This document shows, in pieces, positions 8,095-16,739 of a DNA stretch of 64,000 nucleotides. The stretch lies in NCBI RefSeq assembly GCF_003253705.1, contig NZ_QKYU01000018.1, forward strand, positions 1 through 64,000. Reading direction: 5' to 3'. Position 1 is the first letter of the stretch; each line of letters begins with the position of its first letter. The stretch is from Humitalea rosea. GTDB lineage: Bacteria > Pseudomonadota > Alphaproteobacteria > Acetobacterales > Acetobacteraceae. The translations under genes were made by a program, and so were the position numbers. Under the pieces are notes generated by a model that saw nothing but the letters and a program-made list of their open reading frames with translations, made no database searches and had not been told where the DNA came from.

Positions 8095-10017
8095 TCAGGC
8101 GCGGGCGGGACGGGCCTGGGCGTCGGACCCAAGGGCCGCAAGCCCCGCCGCGACGATCTGCGGGGCATTCAGCCCCGCCTCGTCATACTGCTTTCGCGGG
8201 CTGTCGTGGTCGATCAAACGATCGGGCAGGCACAGCGTGCGGATACGCAAGCCACGGTCCAGCAGCCCGGTCTTGGCCAGATGCTGCAACACCATGGCGC
8301 CGAAGCCGCCGGGGGCACCTTCCTCCAGGGTGATGAGCACCGCGTGTTCGCGCGCGAGGCGCTCGATCAGCGCGGTATCCAGCGGCTTGGCGAAGCGCGC
8401 ATCGGCGACGGTGCAGGACAGGCCGCGCGCGGCGAAATCATCCGCCGCCAGCAGCGCTTCCGCGAGGCGGGTGCCGTAGGAGAGCAGGCAGATCGTGGTT
8501 CCCTCCCGCAAAATCCGGCCGCGGCCGATCTCCAGCGGCGTGCCGCGTTCGGGCAGGGCGAGGCCGGTGCTGTCCCCGCGCGGAAAACGCAGCCCGATCG
8601 GGCCCTCGTCGAAGGCGGCGGCGGTCGCGACCATATGGGTCAGCTCCACCTCATCCGCCGCGGCCATGAGCGTCATGCCCGGCAGGCAGCCGAGGAAGGC
8701 GATGTCATAGGCGCCGGCATGGGTCGCGCCATCGGCCCCCACCAGCCCGGCACGGTCCATGGCGAAGCGCACCGGCAGGGATTGCAGCGCCACGTCATGC
8801 ACCACCTGGTCATAGGCGCGTTGGAGGAAGGTCGAGTAGATCGCGACGAAGGGCTTCATGCCCTCGGTCGCCATGCCGGCGGCGAAGGTCACCGCATGCT
8901 GCTCGGCGATGCCGACGTCGAAGCAGCGGGTCGGGAAGGCCTTGGCGAAGGCGTCGAGCCCGGTGCCGCCCGGCATCGCGGCGGTGATGGCGACAATGCG
9001 GTCATCGGCCGAGGCCTCGGTGATCAGCGCCTTGGCGAAGACCTTGGTATAGGCGGGCGGGCCCGGCGGGGCCTTTTGCTGCTCGCCGGTGATGACGTTG
9101 AATTTCTGGACGCCATGGTATTTGTCGGCGGAGGCCTCGGCCGGGGCATAGCCGCGGCCCTTCTGCGTCACCGCATGCAGCAGGATCGGCCGGGCATCCT
9201 CGGCATCCCGCAGGTTGCGCAGGATCGGCAGCAGATGGTCGAGTTCGTGCCCATCCACCGGGCCGACGTAATAGAAGCCGAGTTCCTCGAACAGCGTCCC
9301 GCCGGTCAGCAGCCCACGGGCATATTCATCGGCCCGCCGAGCGGCGCGCTCAAGCGGGGCTGGGAAGCGGCGGGCGACCTTGGCCATCACCTCACGTAGC
9401 GACAGGAAGGGGCGGGAGGAGATCAGCCGCGACAGATAGGCCGAGAGCGCGCCCACCGGGGGGGCGATGCTCATGTCATTGTCGTTGAGGATGACGATCA
9501 GCCGCGACTTCTGCGCCCCGGCATTGTTCATCGCCTCATAGGCCATGCCCGCGCTCATCGCGCCGTCGCCGATGACGGCGATGACATGGCGGTCGTCGCC
9601 CTTCAGGTCGCGGGCGACCGCCATGCCGAGGCCGGCCGAGATGCTGGTGCTGGAATGCGCGGCGCCGAAGGGGTCGTATTCGCTCTCCGACCGCCGGGTG
9701 AAGCCCGAGAGCCCACCGCCCTGGCGCAGGGTGCGGATGCGGTCGCGCCGCCCGGTCAGAATCTTGTGAGGATAGGCTTGGTGGCCGACATCCCAGATCA
9801 GGCGGTCATGCGGCGTGTCGAAGACGGCATGGATCGCGACCGTCAACTCGACCACGCCGAGCGAGGCGCCGAGGTGGCCACCGGTGGTGGAGACAACGTG
9901 GATGGTCTCCGCGCGCAGCTCATCGGCCAATTGCTTGAGCTGTTCGGCCGAGAAATTGCGAAGATCGGCTGGGACGTTCACGCGATCCAGCAGCGGGGTT
10001 ACCGGGCGGGCGGTCAT
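8095..10017 (-). CDS. dxs: 1-deoxy-D-xylulose-5-phosphate synthase
   Basis: A full-length 640-residue thiamine-diphosphate enzyme that condenses pyruvate and glyceraldehyde 3-phosphate, the first step of the MEP isoprenoid pathway. Motifs: [17 protein letters not shown], the ThDP site [20 protein letters not shown] (GDG...N), RFPRGD, and the transketolase pyrimidine domain with [16 protein letters not shown]. Its ATG overlaps the ispA stop (ATGA), so Dxs and the prenyl synthase are probably coupled in translation. Confidence 0.97.
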   Translation of the reverse strand: MTARPVTPLLDRVNVPADLRNFSAEQLKQLADELRAETIHVVSTTGGHLGASLGVVELTVAIHAVFDTPHDRLIWDVGHQAYPHKILTGRRDRIRTLRQGGGLSGFTRRSESEYDPFGAAHSSTSISAGLGMAVARDLKGDDRHVIAVIGDGAMSAGMAYEAMNNAGAQKSRLIVILNDNDMSIAPPVGALSAYLSRLISSRPFLSLREVMAKVARRFPAPLERAARRADEYARGLLTGGTLFEELGFYYVGPVDGHELDHLLPILRNLRDAEDARPILLHAVTQKGRGYAPAEASADKYHGVQKFNVITGEQQKAPPGPPAYTKVFAKALITEASADDRIVAITAAMPGGTGLDAFAKAFPTRCFDVGIAEQHAVTFAAGMATEGMKPFVAIYSTFLQRAYDQVVHDVALQSLPVRFAMDRAGLVGADGATHAGAYDIAFLGCLPGMTLMAAADEVELTHMVATAAAFDEGPIGLRFPRGDSTGLALPERGTPLEIGRGRILREGTTICLLSYGTRLAEALLAADDFAARGLSCTVADARFAKPLDTALIERLAREHAVLITLEEGAPGGFGAMVLQHLAKTGLLDRGLRIRTLCLPDRLIDHDSPRKQYDEAGLNAPQIVAAGLAALGSDAQARPARA

Positions 10018-10925
10018 GACCGACGGCCAAGCACATATTGGGCTAGCATGCGTAAAATGTTGGCACGATCACCGAAACTGTCCAGATGCCGGGTGGCCTG
10101 CTCGATCAATCGTTCCGCCTGCGACCGCGCCCGTTCCGGCCCAAGAAGGGCCACCAAGGTCGCTTTTCCGGCCGCGGCATCCTTGGCGGTGCGCTTGCCG
10201 GTCTCCTCAGGCGTCGAGGTCAGGTCCAGCAGGTCGTCGGCGATCTGGAAGGCGGCGCCGACCTCGCGGCCATACAGCGCCAGGGCATGCCGCTGGGCGG
10301 CCGGGGCCTTGCCGAGGATGGCGCCCGCCTCGGCCGAGAATTCGATGAGGCGCCCGGTCTTCATCATCTGCAAACGCCCGACCTCGGCTTCGGTATGCGC
10401 CTGGGTCGCGGATTCCGAGAGAATATCCAGCATCTGCCCGCCGCACATGCCGCGCGCACCGGCGGCACGGGCGAGGCAGCGGACCAGTTCGCAGCGGACG
10501 GCGGGGTCGGCGTGGGTGTCTTCCTCGGAGAGGATCTGGAAGGCGAGGGCCTGGAGCGCATCGCCCGCCAGGATCGCCGTCGCCTCGTCGAAGGCGATGT
10601 GGCAGGTCGGCTTGCCGCGGCGCAAATCATCGTCATCCATCGCCGGCAGGTCGTCGTGGATCAGGGAATAGGCGTGCAGCATCTCGATCGCCGCCGCGAC
10701 CCGCAGGGCGGATTCCCGCGCGACGGTGAATTGCCCGGCCCCTTCCAGCACCAGGAACCCGCGCATCCGCTTGCCGCCGCCGAGTGCGGCATGGCGCATG
10801 GCGGCAAAGAGGCGGGCCTCGTCGCCCTCCTCGATCGGCAGGAGCATGTCGAGCGCTCCCTCGATCTCCGCCCGTGCCAGGGCCAGCGCCGCATGCAGCT
10901 CCACCGGCTCCGCCTGGCCGCTCAT
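10014..10925 (-). CDS. ispA: Polyprenyl synthetase, farnesyl diphosphate synthase type
   Basis: A 303-residue trans-prenyltransferase that elongates dimethylallyl diphosphate with isopentenyl diphosphate, probably to farnesyl diphosphate. Both aspartate-rich motifs are visible: [16 protein letters not shown] (first, near residue 95) and [11 protein letters not shown] (second). [10 protein letters not shown] and [17 protein letters not shown] are also diagnostic. The start at 10925 overlaps the xseB stop (ATGA); the longer upstream reading would overlap all of xseB and is rejected. Chain-length preference is inferred from context with dxs. Confidence 0.94.
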   Translation of the reverse strand: MSGQAEPVELHAALALARAEIEGALDMLLPIEEGDEARLFAAMRHAALGGGKRMRGFLVLEGAGQFTVARESALRVAAAIEMLHAYSLIHDDLPAMDDDDLRRGKPTCHIAFDEATAILAGDALQALAFQILSEEDTHADPAVRCELVRCLARAAGARGMCGGQMLDILSESATQAHTEAEVGRLQMMKTGRLIEFSAEAGAILGKAPAAQRHALALYGREVGAAFQIADDLLDLTSTPEETGKRTAKDAAAGKATLVALLGPERARSQAERLIEQATRHLDSFGDRANILRMLAQYVLGRRS

Positions 10926-11161
10926 TCCATGGGCCTCGTGCCCGCCGCCTGGCCATCGGGGCCGAGGGTGATGGCGAGCACCTTGGCCTCGGCTTCGGCC
11001 AGCAGCCGCTCGCAATGCCGGCGCAGCGCGTCGCCGCGCTCATAGGCGCCGATCGCCTCGGCCAAGGCGCCCTGGCCGGTTTCCAGGCGTTTCACGATGC
11101 CTTCAAGCTCGGCCAGGGCCGCTTCGAAGGACAGGTCGGCGATCTCGGCGGCATCGGCCAT
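10922..11161 (-). CDS. xseB: Exodeoxyribonuclease VII small subunit
   Basis: The 79-residue product matches XseB: LSFEAALAELEGIVKRLETG, then a helix with GALAEAIGAYERGDALRRHCE and a short coiled-coil end. It forms the ExoVII complex with XseA, which is not encoded in this window. It overlaps ispA by four bases and follows the HDAC-like gene by 19. xseB next to ispA is a widespread arrangement. Confidence 0.94.
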   Translation of the reverse strand: MADAAEIADLSFEAALAELEGIVKRLETGQGALAEAIGAYERGDALRRHCERLLAEAEAKVLAITLGPDGQAAGTRPME

Positions 11162-11180
11162 GCCAGGCGGCTCCCATCGG

Positions 11181-12104
11181 TCAGGCCACCATCAGCGCCC
11201 GGACATGGGCGGCGGTGGAGGCGGCTAGTGCGACGAGGTCGTAGCCGCCTTCCAACACGGAAACCACCCGCCCATCCCTGGCCAGGGCGCAGAGCTCGGT
11301 TGTGATCCAGGTGTAGTCGGCCTCCCGCAGCCGGCATTGGGCCAGCGGATCGGCGGCATGGGCGTCAAAACCGGCCGAGATGATGAGCAATTCCGGGTCG
11401 AACGCCACCAGCGCCGGCAGCAGCCGATCCCGCCAGACCGCGCGGAAATCCGCGCCATTGGCGCCCGGATGCAGCGGGCCATTGCAGATATTCCCCCGCG
11501 CGCCGGTCTCGGCCAGGCTGCCGGTGCCGGGATAGAGCGGCATCTGATGGGAGGAGGCGAGGAACAGCCCCTCCGCGTCCCAGAAGGCGGCCTGGGTGCC
11601 ATTGCCATGATGCACGTCGAAATCCGCGACCGCGACGCGGGACAGCCCATGCGCCACCTGGGCGTGGCGGGCGGCGATGGCTGCGGTGCTGAACAGGCAG
11701 AACCCCATGGATTGATTGGGCTCGGCATGGTGCCCCGGCGGGCGGATGGCGCAGAAGGCGCGCAAGACCTCGCCGCGGCAGACGGCATCGACGCCGGCGA
11801 TGGCGGCACCCGTGGCGCGCAGCGCGGCATCGACGCTGCCGGCGCTCATCATCGTGTCGCCATCCAGCGCGACACGCTCATCCCCCTGCGGCCGGATCGC
11901 CAGGATGGCATCCACATGCGCCTCGGGGTGGATGAGGAGCAGCTGCTCCCGGGTCGCCAGCGGCGCGTGGTCGCGCAGCAGGGTCGCGAATTCCTCGCCC
12001 TCCAATGCCGCCAGCACGGCGCGCAGCCGGTCCGGGCATTCCGGATGGCCCTCGCCCATGTCATGGCGCAGGCAGGCGTGATGGGTCAGGAGCAGGACGC
12101 TCAT
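11181..12104 (-). CDS. Histone deacetylase-like (acetoin utilisation/amidohydrolase) protein
   Basis: A 307-residue member of the zinc-dependent HDAC superfamily, which in bacteria removes acetyl groups from polyamines or other small amines and perhaps proteins. Catalytic features are present: RPPGHHAEP with the His-His pair, DFDVHHGNGTQ with metal-binding Asp and His, and ISAGFDAHAADPLA with the second metal Asp. An N-terminal HPECPDRLRAV is also typical. The substrate is unknown. It overlaps tusA by four bases and leads into xseB-ispA-dxs, an order common in Alphaproteobacteria. Confidence 0.9.
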   Translation of the reverse strand: MSVLLLTHHACLRHDMGEGHPECPDRLRAVLAALEGEEFATLLRDHAPLATREQLLLIHPEAHVDAILAIRPQGDERVALDGDTMMSAGSVDAALRATGAAIAGVDAVCRGEVLRAFCAIRPPGHHAEPNQSMGFCLFSTAAIAARHAQVAHGLSRVAVADFDVHHGNGTQAAFWDAEGLFLASSHQMPLYPGTGSLAETGARGNICNGPLHPGANGADFRAVWRDRLLPALVAFDPELLIISAGFDAHAADPLAQCRLREADYTWITTELCALARDGRVVSVLEGGYDLVALAASTAAHVRALMVA

Positions 12105-12337
12105 GGCGCCGCGTCACGCTTGCGCAGGGTGAAGCGCCAGGCGCCCTTATCCTGGCTGACCGAGACCAGCGCATGGCCGGTTTCGGCCGCGTAGGCGTGG
12201 AAATCGGCCACCGAGGCAGGGTCGGTCGCGATCACGGTCAGCCTCGCCCCGGCGGGCAGGCCCCGCAGCGCCTTGTTGGCCTTGAGAACCGGCAGCGGGC
12301 AGGTCAGGCCGCTGACGTCCAGCATCGTCTCGCTCAT
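12101..12337 (-). CDS. TusA-family sulfurtransferase
   Basis: A 78-residue TusA-like protein. The family carries persulfide sulfur on one cysteine for tRNA thiolation, molybdenum cofactor or other uses. The signature LTCPLPVLKANKAL holds the sulfur-carrying Cys13 in the CPxP motif. The protein then follows the usual beta-alpha pattern to the end. Its stop overlaps the HDAC-like start (ATGA). Which pathway it serves is not shown by the sequence. Confidence 0.88.
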   Translation of the reverse strand: MSETMLDVSGLTCPLPVLKANKALRGLPAGARLTVIATDPASVADFHAYAAETGHALVSVSQDKGAWRFTLRKRDAAP

Positions 12338-12366
12338 GCGGCGACTCCACCACCACGGGCCCGCTT

Positions 12367-12395
12367 CGGCAAGCTCAGCGAGTCGGGGCTTGCCG
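12367..12395. repeat. 8-bp inverted repeat between tusA and the ROK kinase gene
   Basis: CGGCAAGC and GCTTGCCG are separated by 13 bases in the 87-base gap between two divergent genes. The left part (TTCGGCAAGCTCAGCGA) resembles a dispersed repeat common in many GC-rich proteobacterial genomes. It may be an operator or just such a repeat. Confidence 0.4.
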
Positions 12396-12424
12396 CGCGC
12401 GCCGCCGTCTTCCACCCTGGGGGG

Positions 12425-13303
12425 ATGCGCATCGGTATCGACCTGGGTGGAACGAAGATAGAAATCGTGGCGCTGGACGCGACGGGCCAGCCCCGCCTGC
12501 GCCGGCGCATCCCAACCCCACATGATGACTATGCTGCCATCATCACCAGCGTGGCCGGGCTGGTGGAGGCCGCCGAGGCCGAGGCTGGCGAGACGGCCAC
12601 CGTCGGCATCGGCATCCCCGGCAGCCCCTCGCCCGAGACCGGGCTGGTGCGCAATGCCAATACCCAGGCGCTGAACGGCCAGCCCTTCGGCGCCGACCTC
12701 TGCGCCCGGCTGGGGCGCGAGGTGCGGGTGGCCAATGATGCGAACTGCCTGGCGCTGTCGGAGGCCACGGATGGCGCCGGCGCGGGCTTTCCCACCGTCT
12801 TCGCGGTGATCCTTGGCACCGGCGTCGGCGGCGGCATCGTGGTCGGCGGCAAGGTGCTGGAGGGGTTGAACGGCATCGCCGGCGAATGGGGCCATACCCC
12901 GCTGCCCTGGATGACGGAGGAGGAATTCCCCGGTCCGATGTGCTGGTGCGGGCGGCGCGGCTGCCTCGAAACCTTCCTCTCCGGCCCGGCGTTGGCGGCG
13001 GATTCGGGCGCGACCACGGGCCGCGCGGTGGAGACCAGGGCGGCGGAAGGCGACCCGCGCGCCCAGGCGGCATTGGACCGCCACGCCCACCGCCTGGCCC
13101 GGGCGCTGGCGATGATCGCCAATATCCTGGACCCGCATTGCATCGTGCTGGCCGGCGGCGTGTCGAAGCTGCAGCACCTCTATGAGCAGGTGCCGGATCT
13201 GATGGCGCCGTGGATGTTCGGGGACCTCAAGCGCGTGGTGCTGCGCGAGGCGCTGCATGGCGACAGCTCCGGGGTGTTCGGTGCCGCCAGGCTCTGGGAC
13301 TAG
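12425..13303 (+). CDS. ROK-family sugar kinase (fructokinase or N-acetylhexosamine kinase type)
   Basis: A 292-residue ROK kinase, expected to phosphorylate a free hexose or amino sugar with ATP. The N-terminal phosphate loop is IGIDLGGTKIEIVALD. A second block, GTGVGGGIVVGGKVLEG, contacts sugar and phosphate. The zinc motif CWCGRRGCLETFLSG sits near residue 175, with the GEWGHTPLPW loop just before. The start at 12425 places the phosphate loop directly at the N-terminus, as in the family; a longer upstream reading overlaps tusA. The substrate cannot be fixed from sequence. Confidence 0.9.
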   Translation: MRIGIDLGGTKIEIVALDATGQPRLRRRIPTPHDDYAAIITSVAGLVEAAEAEAGETATVGIGIPGSPSPETGLVRNANTQALNGQPFGADLCARLGREVRVANDANCLALSEATDGAGAGFPTVFAVILGTGVGGGIVVGGKVLEGLNGIAGEWGHTPLPWMTEEEFPGPMCWCGRRGCLETFLSGPALAADSGATTGRAVETRAAEGDPRAQAALDRHAHRLARALAMIANILDPHCIVLAGGVSKLQHLYEQVPDLMAPWMFGDLKRVVLREALHGDSSGVFGAARLWD

Positions 13304-13322
13304 CCAGGATAGGGGGCGGGGC

Positions 13323-14579
13323 GTGACCAGCCTCTGCCGCGATTGTCTGCACCATGCCGAGGCCGCCTTCCGCAGCTGCCCGTCCTGCGGCAGCGGGCGG
13401 GTGGTGACCCATGCCGAGCTGCTGGCGCTCAGCATCGCCCATGTCGATTGCGACGCCTTCTTCGCCAGTGTCGAGAAGCGCGACGACCCGTCGCTGCGCG
13501 GCAAGCCCGTGCTGATCGGCGGCGGCCGGCGCGGGGTGGTGGCGGCGGCCTGCTATGTCGCGCGGACCCGTGGCGTGCGCTCGGCGATGCCGATGTTCAA
13601 GGCGCTGGAGGCCTGCCCGGATGCGGTGGTGATCAAGCCGAACATGGCGAAATACGCGACCTGCGCCCGCCAGCTCCGCGCGATGATGGAGGCGCTGACC
13701 CCCTTGGTGCAGCCGCTCTCGATCGATGAGGCGGTGCTGGATCTGTCCGGCACCGAGGCGCTGCACCGCGCCCCCCCGGCCGTGACCCTGGCCCGCTTCG
13801 CCCTGGCGGTGGAGCGCGAGGTGGGGGTGACCGTGTCGATCGGCCTGGCCAGCAACCGATTGCTGGCCAAGATCGCCGCGGGGCGGGACAAGCCGCGCGG
13901 CTTCGCGGTGATCGGGGCCGAGGCCCGCGCCCTGCTCGCCTCCGAGCCGGTGCGGCTGCTGCCCGGGATCGGGCCGGCCGCGGCCCAGCGGCTGGCGCGG
14001 GCGGGCATCGTGACCCTCGGCCAGCTCGGCTCGCTCGATGCCAAAGCGGCGCTGCGGTTCGGCGAGGACGGCCCCGCTTTGGCCGCCCGGGCGCGCGGGG
14101 AGGACAACCGCCCCGTGGACCCCGTGCGCGAGACCAAGTCGATCAGTGCCGAGACCACCTTCGACGCCGACCTTGCCACGGCGGAGGCGTTGGAGGCGCC
14201 GCTGTGGCGGCTGTGCGAGCGGCTCGCGCGGCGCCTCGCGGAGAAGGGATTTGCCGCCGGCGGGGTGGTGCTGAAACTCAAGACCGCCGATTTCGCGAGC
14301 CGTACCCGCGCGGCCCGCCTGCCCACGCCGAGCAGCGTGCCCGAGACCCTGTTCGCCGCCATCCGCCCGCTGCTGGCGCGGGAGGTGGACGGCACGGCCT
14401 TCCGGCTGATCGGGATCGGTGCGGCACCTCTGGTGCCGGCCCTCGGCGCCGATGCCGGCGATCTGGCCGACCCGGATGCGCCAAGGCGCGCCGCGCGCTG
14501 GAAGGCGGTCGAGGCGCTGCGGGCGAAATTCGGCGAAGGGGTTTTGGGGGCTGGGCGGGGCCTGCGGCCGAAGCGTTAG
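13323..14579 (+). CDS. dinB: DNA polymerase IV (Y-family) with an N-terminal CxxC pair
   Basis: A 418-residue translesion polymerase. Catalytic blocks: IAHVDCDAFFASVEKRDDP (metal-binding Asp near residue 42), YVARTRGVRSAMPMFKALEA, and PLSIDEAVLDLSGTE with the catalytic SxDE acidic pair. VSIGLASNRLLAKIA and LLPGIGPAAAQRLARAGI (helix-hairpin-helix) follow, then the little-finger domain. An extra 40-residue N-terminus carries CRDC and CPSC, a likely zinc site absent from E. coli DinB. GTG at 13323 is preferred because AGGGGG precedes it. The gene converges on and overlaps the unknown gene that follows by four bases. Confidence 0.93.
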   Translation: MTSLCRDCLHHAEAAFRSCPSCGSGRVVTHAELLALSIAHVDCDAFFASVEKRDDPSLRGKPVLIGGGRRGVVAAACYVARTRGVRSAMPMFKALEACPDAVVIKPNMAKYATCARQLRAMMEALTPLVQPLSIDEAVLDLSGTEALHRAPPAVTLARFALAVEREVGVTVSIGLASNRLLAKIAAGRDKPRGFAVIGAEARALLASEPVRLLPGIGPAAAQRLARAGIVTLGQLGSLDAKAALRFGEDGPALAARARGEDNRPVDPVRETKSISAETTFDADLATAEALEAPLWRLCERLARRLAEKGFAAGGVVLKLKTADFASRTRAARLPTPSSVPETLFAAIRPLLAREVDGTAFRLIGIGAAPLVPALGADAGDLADPDAPRRAARWKAVEALRAKFGEGVLGAGRGLRPKR

Positions 14580-15781
14580 ACCGAGGAGGCGATCGCTGGC
14601 AGGAAAGCCGGATCCCTCGCCGCCGGATGCGCCTGGTTGCGGAAGCGCAGCTCCCCGCCCTCGGCGGCGTCGGGCGGGGTCAGGCCGAACATCTCCATCC
14701 GGCTGCTACAGGAGATCGCCAGCACCGGCTTTGCCGCGCGGTCGGTCAGGAAGCGGCGGGCCGCACCTTCAAGCTCCAGGGTTTCGCGCAGCGCGCGCCA
14801 TTCGCTGCGCTGCAGATCCTCCACGAACATCGCGAGGATGCCTGGCCGCAGCCCCGTCAGCCGGGCCGAGGCCGCGGCTGCCATGCGGCGGGCGACGGCC
14901 GAGGCGATCGCATTCTCCTGCCCCGCCCGCGCCGCCATGACGAAGACGCTGCCGCCCGAGGCATCGCCGGTCACCGCCAGATGCGCCTCATGCCCGAAAC
15001 TCGCGCGCAGGGTGGAGGGCAGGCTGGGGTTCAGGCTCGCCTGGGCACCGGCCAGGATCAGCGGATCGAGCTTCATCACCGCATCGCCCGAGGCGTTCTG
15101 GCGCTTTTGGGCAGCCAGCATGGCCGATATCTGGGCGTGGAGCGCCGCCGTTCGCGTCGGCCCCTGCAACCCCTCCGGCAAGGTCATCTTCAACAGATAC
15201 CGGCCGGGATGCGCGGCGAGCCAGGTCCGCAGGTCCGGGTTCACCATATCCACCAGCGCGCACCAGTCGCCACGATGCACCGGACGGCCTTCCTCGGCCG
15301 AGACCGTCTCGCAGACCACCTCCGCCTCCTGGCCGTCGCGGCGGATCAGCAGGTCATGCGGGCTGTCATCCGCCAGGCCCGCGAAATGCACCTCGAAGCC
15401 CCGGGCGCGCTGCATCGCGGCAACGCGCAGGGTGTGGAACAGGGGGATCAGCGTCGCCTCGCCCTCCAGCCCATCGCGCAGCAGCGCCACCAGACGGGCG
15501 CGGGGGGCGGGGGCGAGGTTGCCGGCCAGCCGCGCTGCCTCCCGTGCGAAGGCCAGGATCAGCCTCTCGCCGCGTGAGGCGCTGGCCGCGGCCGCCGGAT
15601 CGGCCATGCGCGCCAGGGTCAGTTCCAGCGCATGGCGCTGCAAGGTGGCGCGGGCCGCCTGGGAATTGCTTGCGCCCATATCCGTCAGCGCCGCCACCCG
15701 GTTCGCCCAGCGCCGCCGCCCGCAGAGCGCCACGAAGGCGTTGATGTCGGTGGCGGCGGCACGCGGCTGGGCGATCGTCAT
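14576..15781 (-). CDS. Conserved-looking protein of unknown function (401 residues)
   Basis: I do not recognise this family with confidence. The protein is soluble, alanine- and arginine-rich and has no signal peptide or membrane segment. The start at 15781 (MTIAQPRAAATD) is preferred over a longer reading that overlaps the stress-protein gene. Around residues 140-165 the pattern DLLIRRDGQEAEVVCETVS resembles the strand-turn-strand of PD-(D/E)XK nuclease folds, but a clear ExK lysine is missing, so this is only a hint. Neighbours are dinB (convergent, 4-base overlap) and a universal stress protein upstream on the same strand. Codon use matches the region. Confidence 0.7.
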   Translation of the reverse strand: MTIAQPRAAATDINAFVALCGRRRWANRVAALTDMGASNSQAARATLQRHALELTLARMADPAAAASASRGERLILAFAREAARLAGNLAPAPRARLVALLRDGLEGEATLIPLFHTLRVAAMQRARGFEVHFAGLADDSPHDLLIRRDGQEAEVVCETVSAEEGRPVHRGDWCALVDMVNPDLRTWLAAHPGRYLLKMTLPEGLQGPTRTAALHAQISAMLAAQKRQNASGDAVMKLDPLILAGAQASLNPSLPSTLRASFGHEAHLAVTGDASGGSVFVMAARAGQENAIASAVARRMAAAASARLTGLRPGILAMFVEDLQRSEWRALRETLELEGAARRFLTDRAAKPVLAISCSSRMEMFGLTPPDAAEGGELRFRNQAHPAARDPAFLPAIASSV

Positions 15782-15806
15782 GTCGGCTCCGGGGGGCAGG
15801 GAGGGT

Positions 15807-16682
15807 TCAGCGGCACATCTGAACGGCGATATCGGCGTTTTCCAGCACATGCCTAGTCACCCCGCCGAGGATCAACTGGCGCAGGCGGGAATGACTATAG
15901 GCACCCATCACCAGCAGATCGGCACCGAAATCCCGCGACGCGCCCAGCAGCCCGGCGCCCACTTCCCGGGTCTGCGGCGAGAAGGAGATCGTCTCCGCCT
16001 CGATCCCATGCCAGCGCAGATAGGTCTGGATGCCGGAGGCCTCGGGGCCACGGCGCTGGTATTCCGGGCCGTGCAGGATGGCGACGGCCTTGGCGCGATG
16101 CAGCCAGGGCAGCGCCTCGTTGATGCTGGTCGCACTCTGCGCGGTGCCGTTCCAGGCGACGCAGACGCGGTCCCCGATCACCGGCGGCGTCTCGCGCGGG
16201 GCCATCAGCACCGGGCGGCCGCTGTCGAACAGCACGGCATGCAGCGCGTCGGAGGAGGAGACATCCTCGCCCGCTTCGGGGTGCGGGACCACGACAAGGT
16301 CATAGAGCCGCGCCTGCTGGGCGACGATGTCCTCCTCGCGCCCGGCAATGGACTGGAAGGAGAGGGTGGCGCCCGGGGCCTTCATCGCGGCTTCGGCGGA
16401 TTCCGCCAGGGTCACGTCGCGGCCGGCGACGAAGCGGGTCCAGAGGTCCTTCACGCGATCGGCGCGCTGGCCGCTCTCGCGTTCGGTCGCGGCCATCATC
16501 TCCTCGATCATCGCGCCGGAGAGGCCCTCGCCAGCCAGGGGCGCCACATCGCGCGCATCGATGCGCACATGGAGGCAATGGACATGGGCGTCGTAGATCT
16601 GCGCGACATGCAGGGCGGCGTTCAGCGCGGCCTCACCCGAGGCGGTGCCGGTCAAGGGCAGAAGCAGGCGGCGGTAGGCCAT
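15807..16682 (-). CDS. Tandem universal stress protein (two UspA domains)
   Basis: A 291-residue protein with two UspA-like domains. The first opens with MAYRRLLLPLTGTASGEAAL and looks degenerate, ending VVVPHP. The second runs from about residue 155 (DRVCVAWNGTAQS) to the end and keeps the ATP-binding pattern GAYSHSRLRQLILGGVTRHV (G-x2-G-x9-GST-like). Such tandem proteins respond to energy or oxidative stress, but the molecular role is unclear. It is probably transcribed from its own 57-base upstream gap. Confidence 0.88.
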   Translation of the reverse strand: MAYRRLLLPLTGTASGEAALNAALHVAQIYDAHVHCLHVRIDARDVAPLAGEGLSGAMIEEMMAATERESGQRADRVKDLWTRFVAGRDVTLAESAEAAMKAPGATLSFQSIAGREEDIVAQQARLYDLVVVPHPEAGEDVSSSDALHAVLFDSGRPVLMAPRETPPVIGDRVCVAWNGTAQSATSINEALPWLHRAKAVAILHGPEYQRRGPEASGIQTYLRWHGIEAETISFSPQTREVGAGLLGASRDFGADLLVMGAYSHSRLRQLILGGVTRHVLENADIAVQMCR

Positions 16683-16739
16683 GGTGGCTGTCCCCTCGAA
16701 TTGGGTGTGTGCGTCCGGCGATGGGATAGTAGCGCAGTA

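Noticed and set aside
12101-13504. A long minus-strand reading extending tusA far upstream
   Set aside because: Only the last 78 codons match TusA; the rest is antisense to the ROK kinase. The start at 12337 is used instead.
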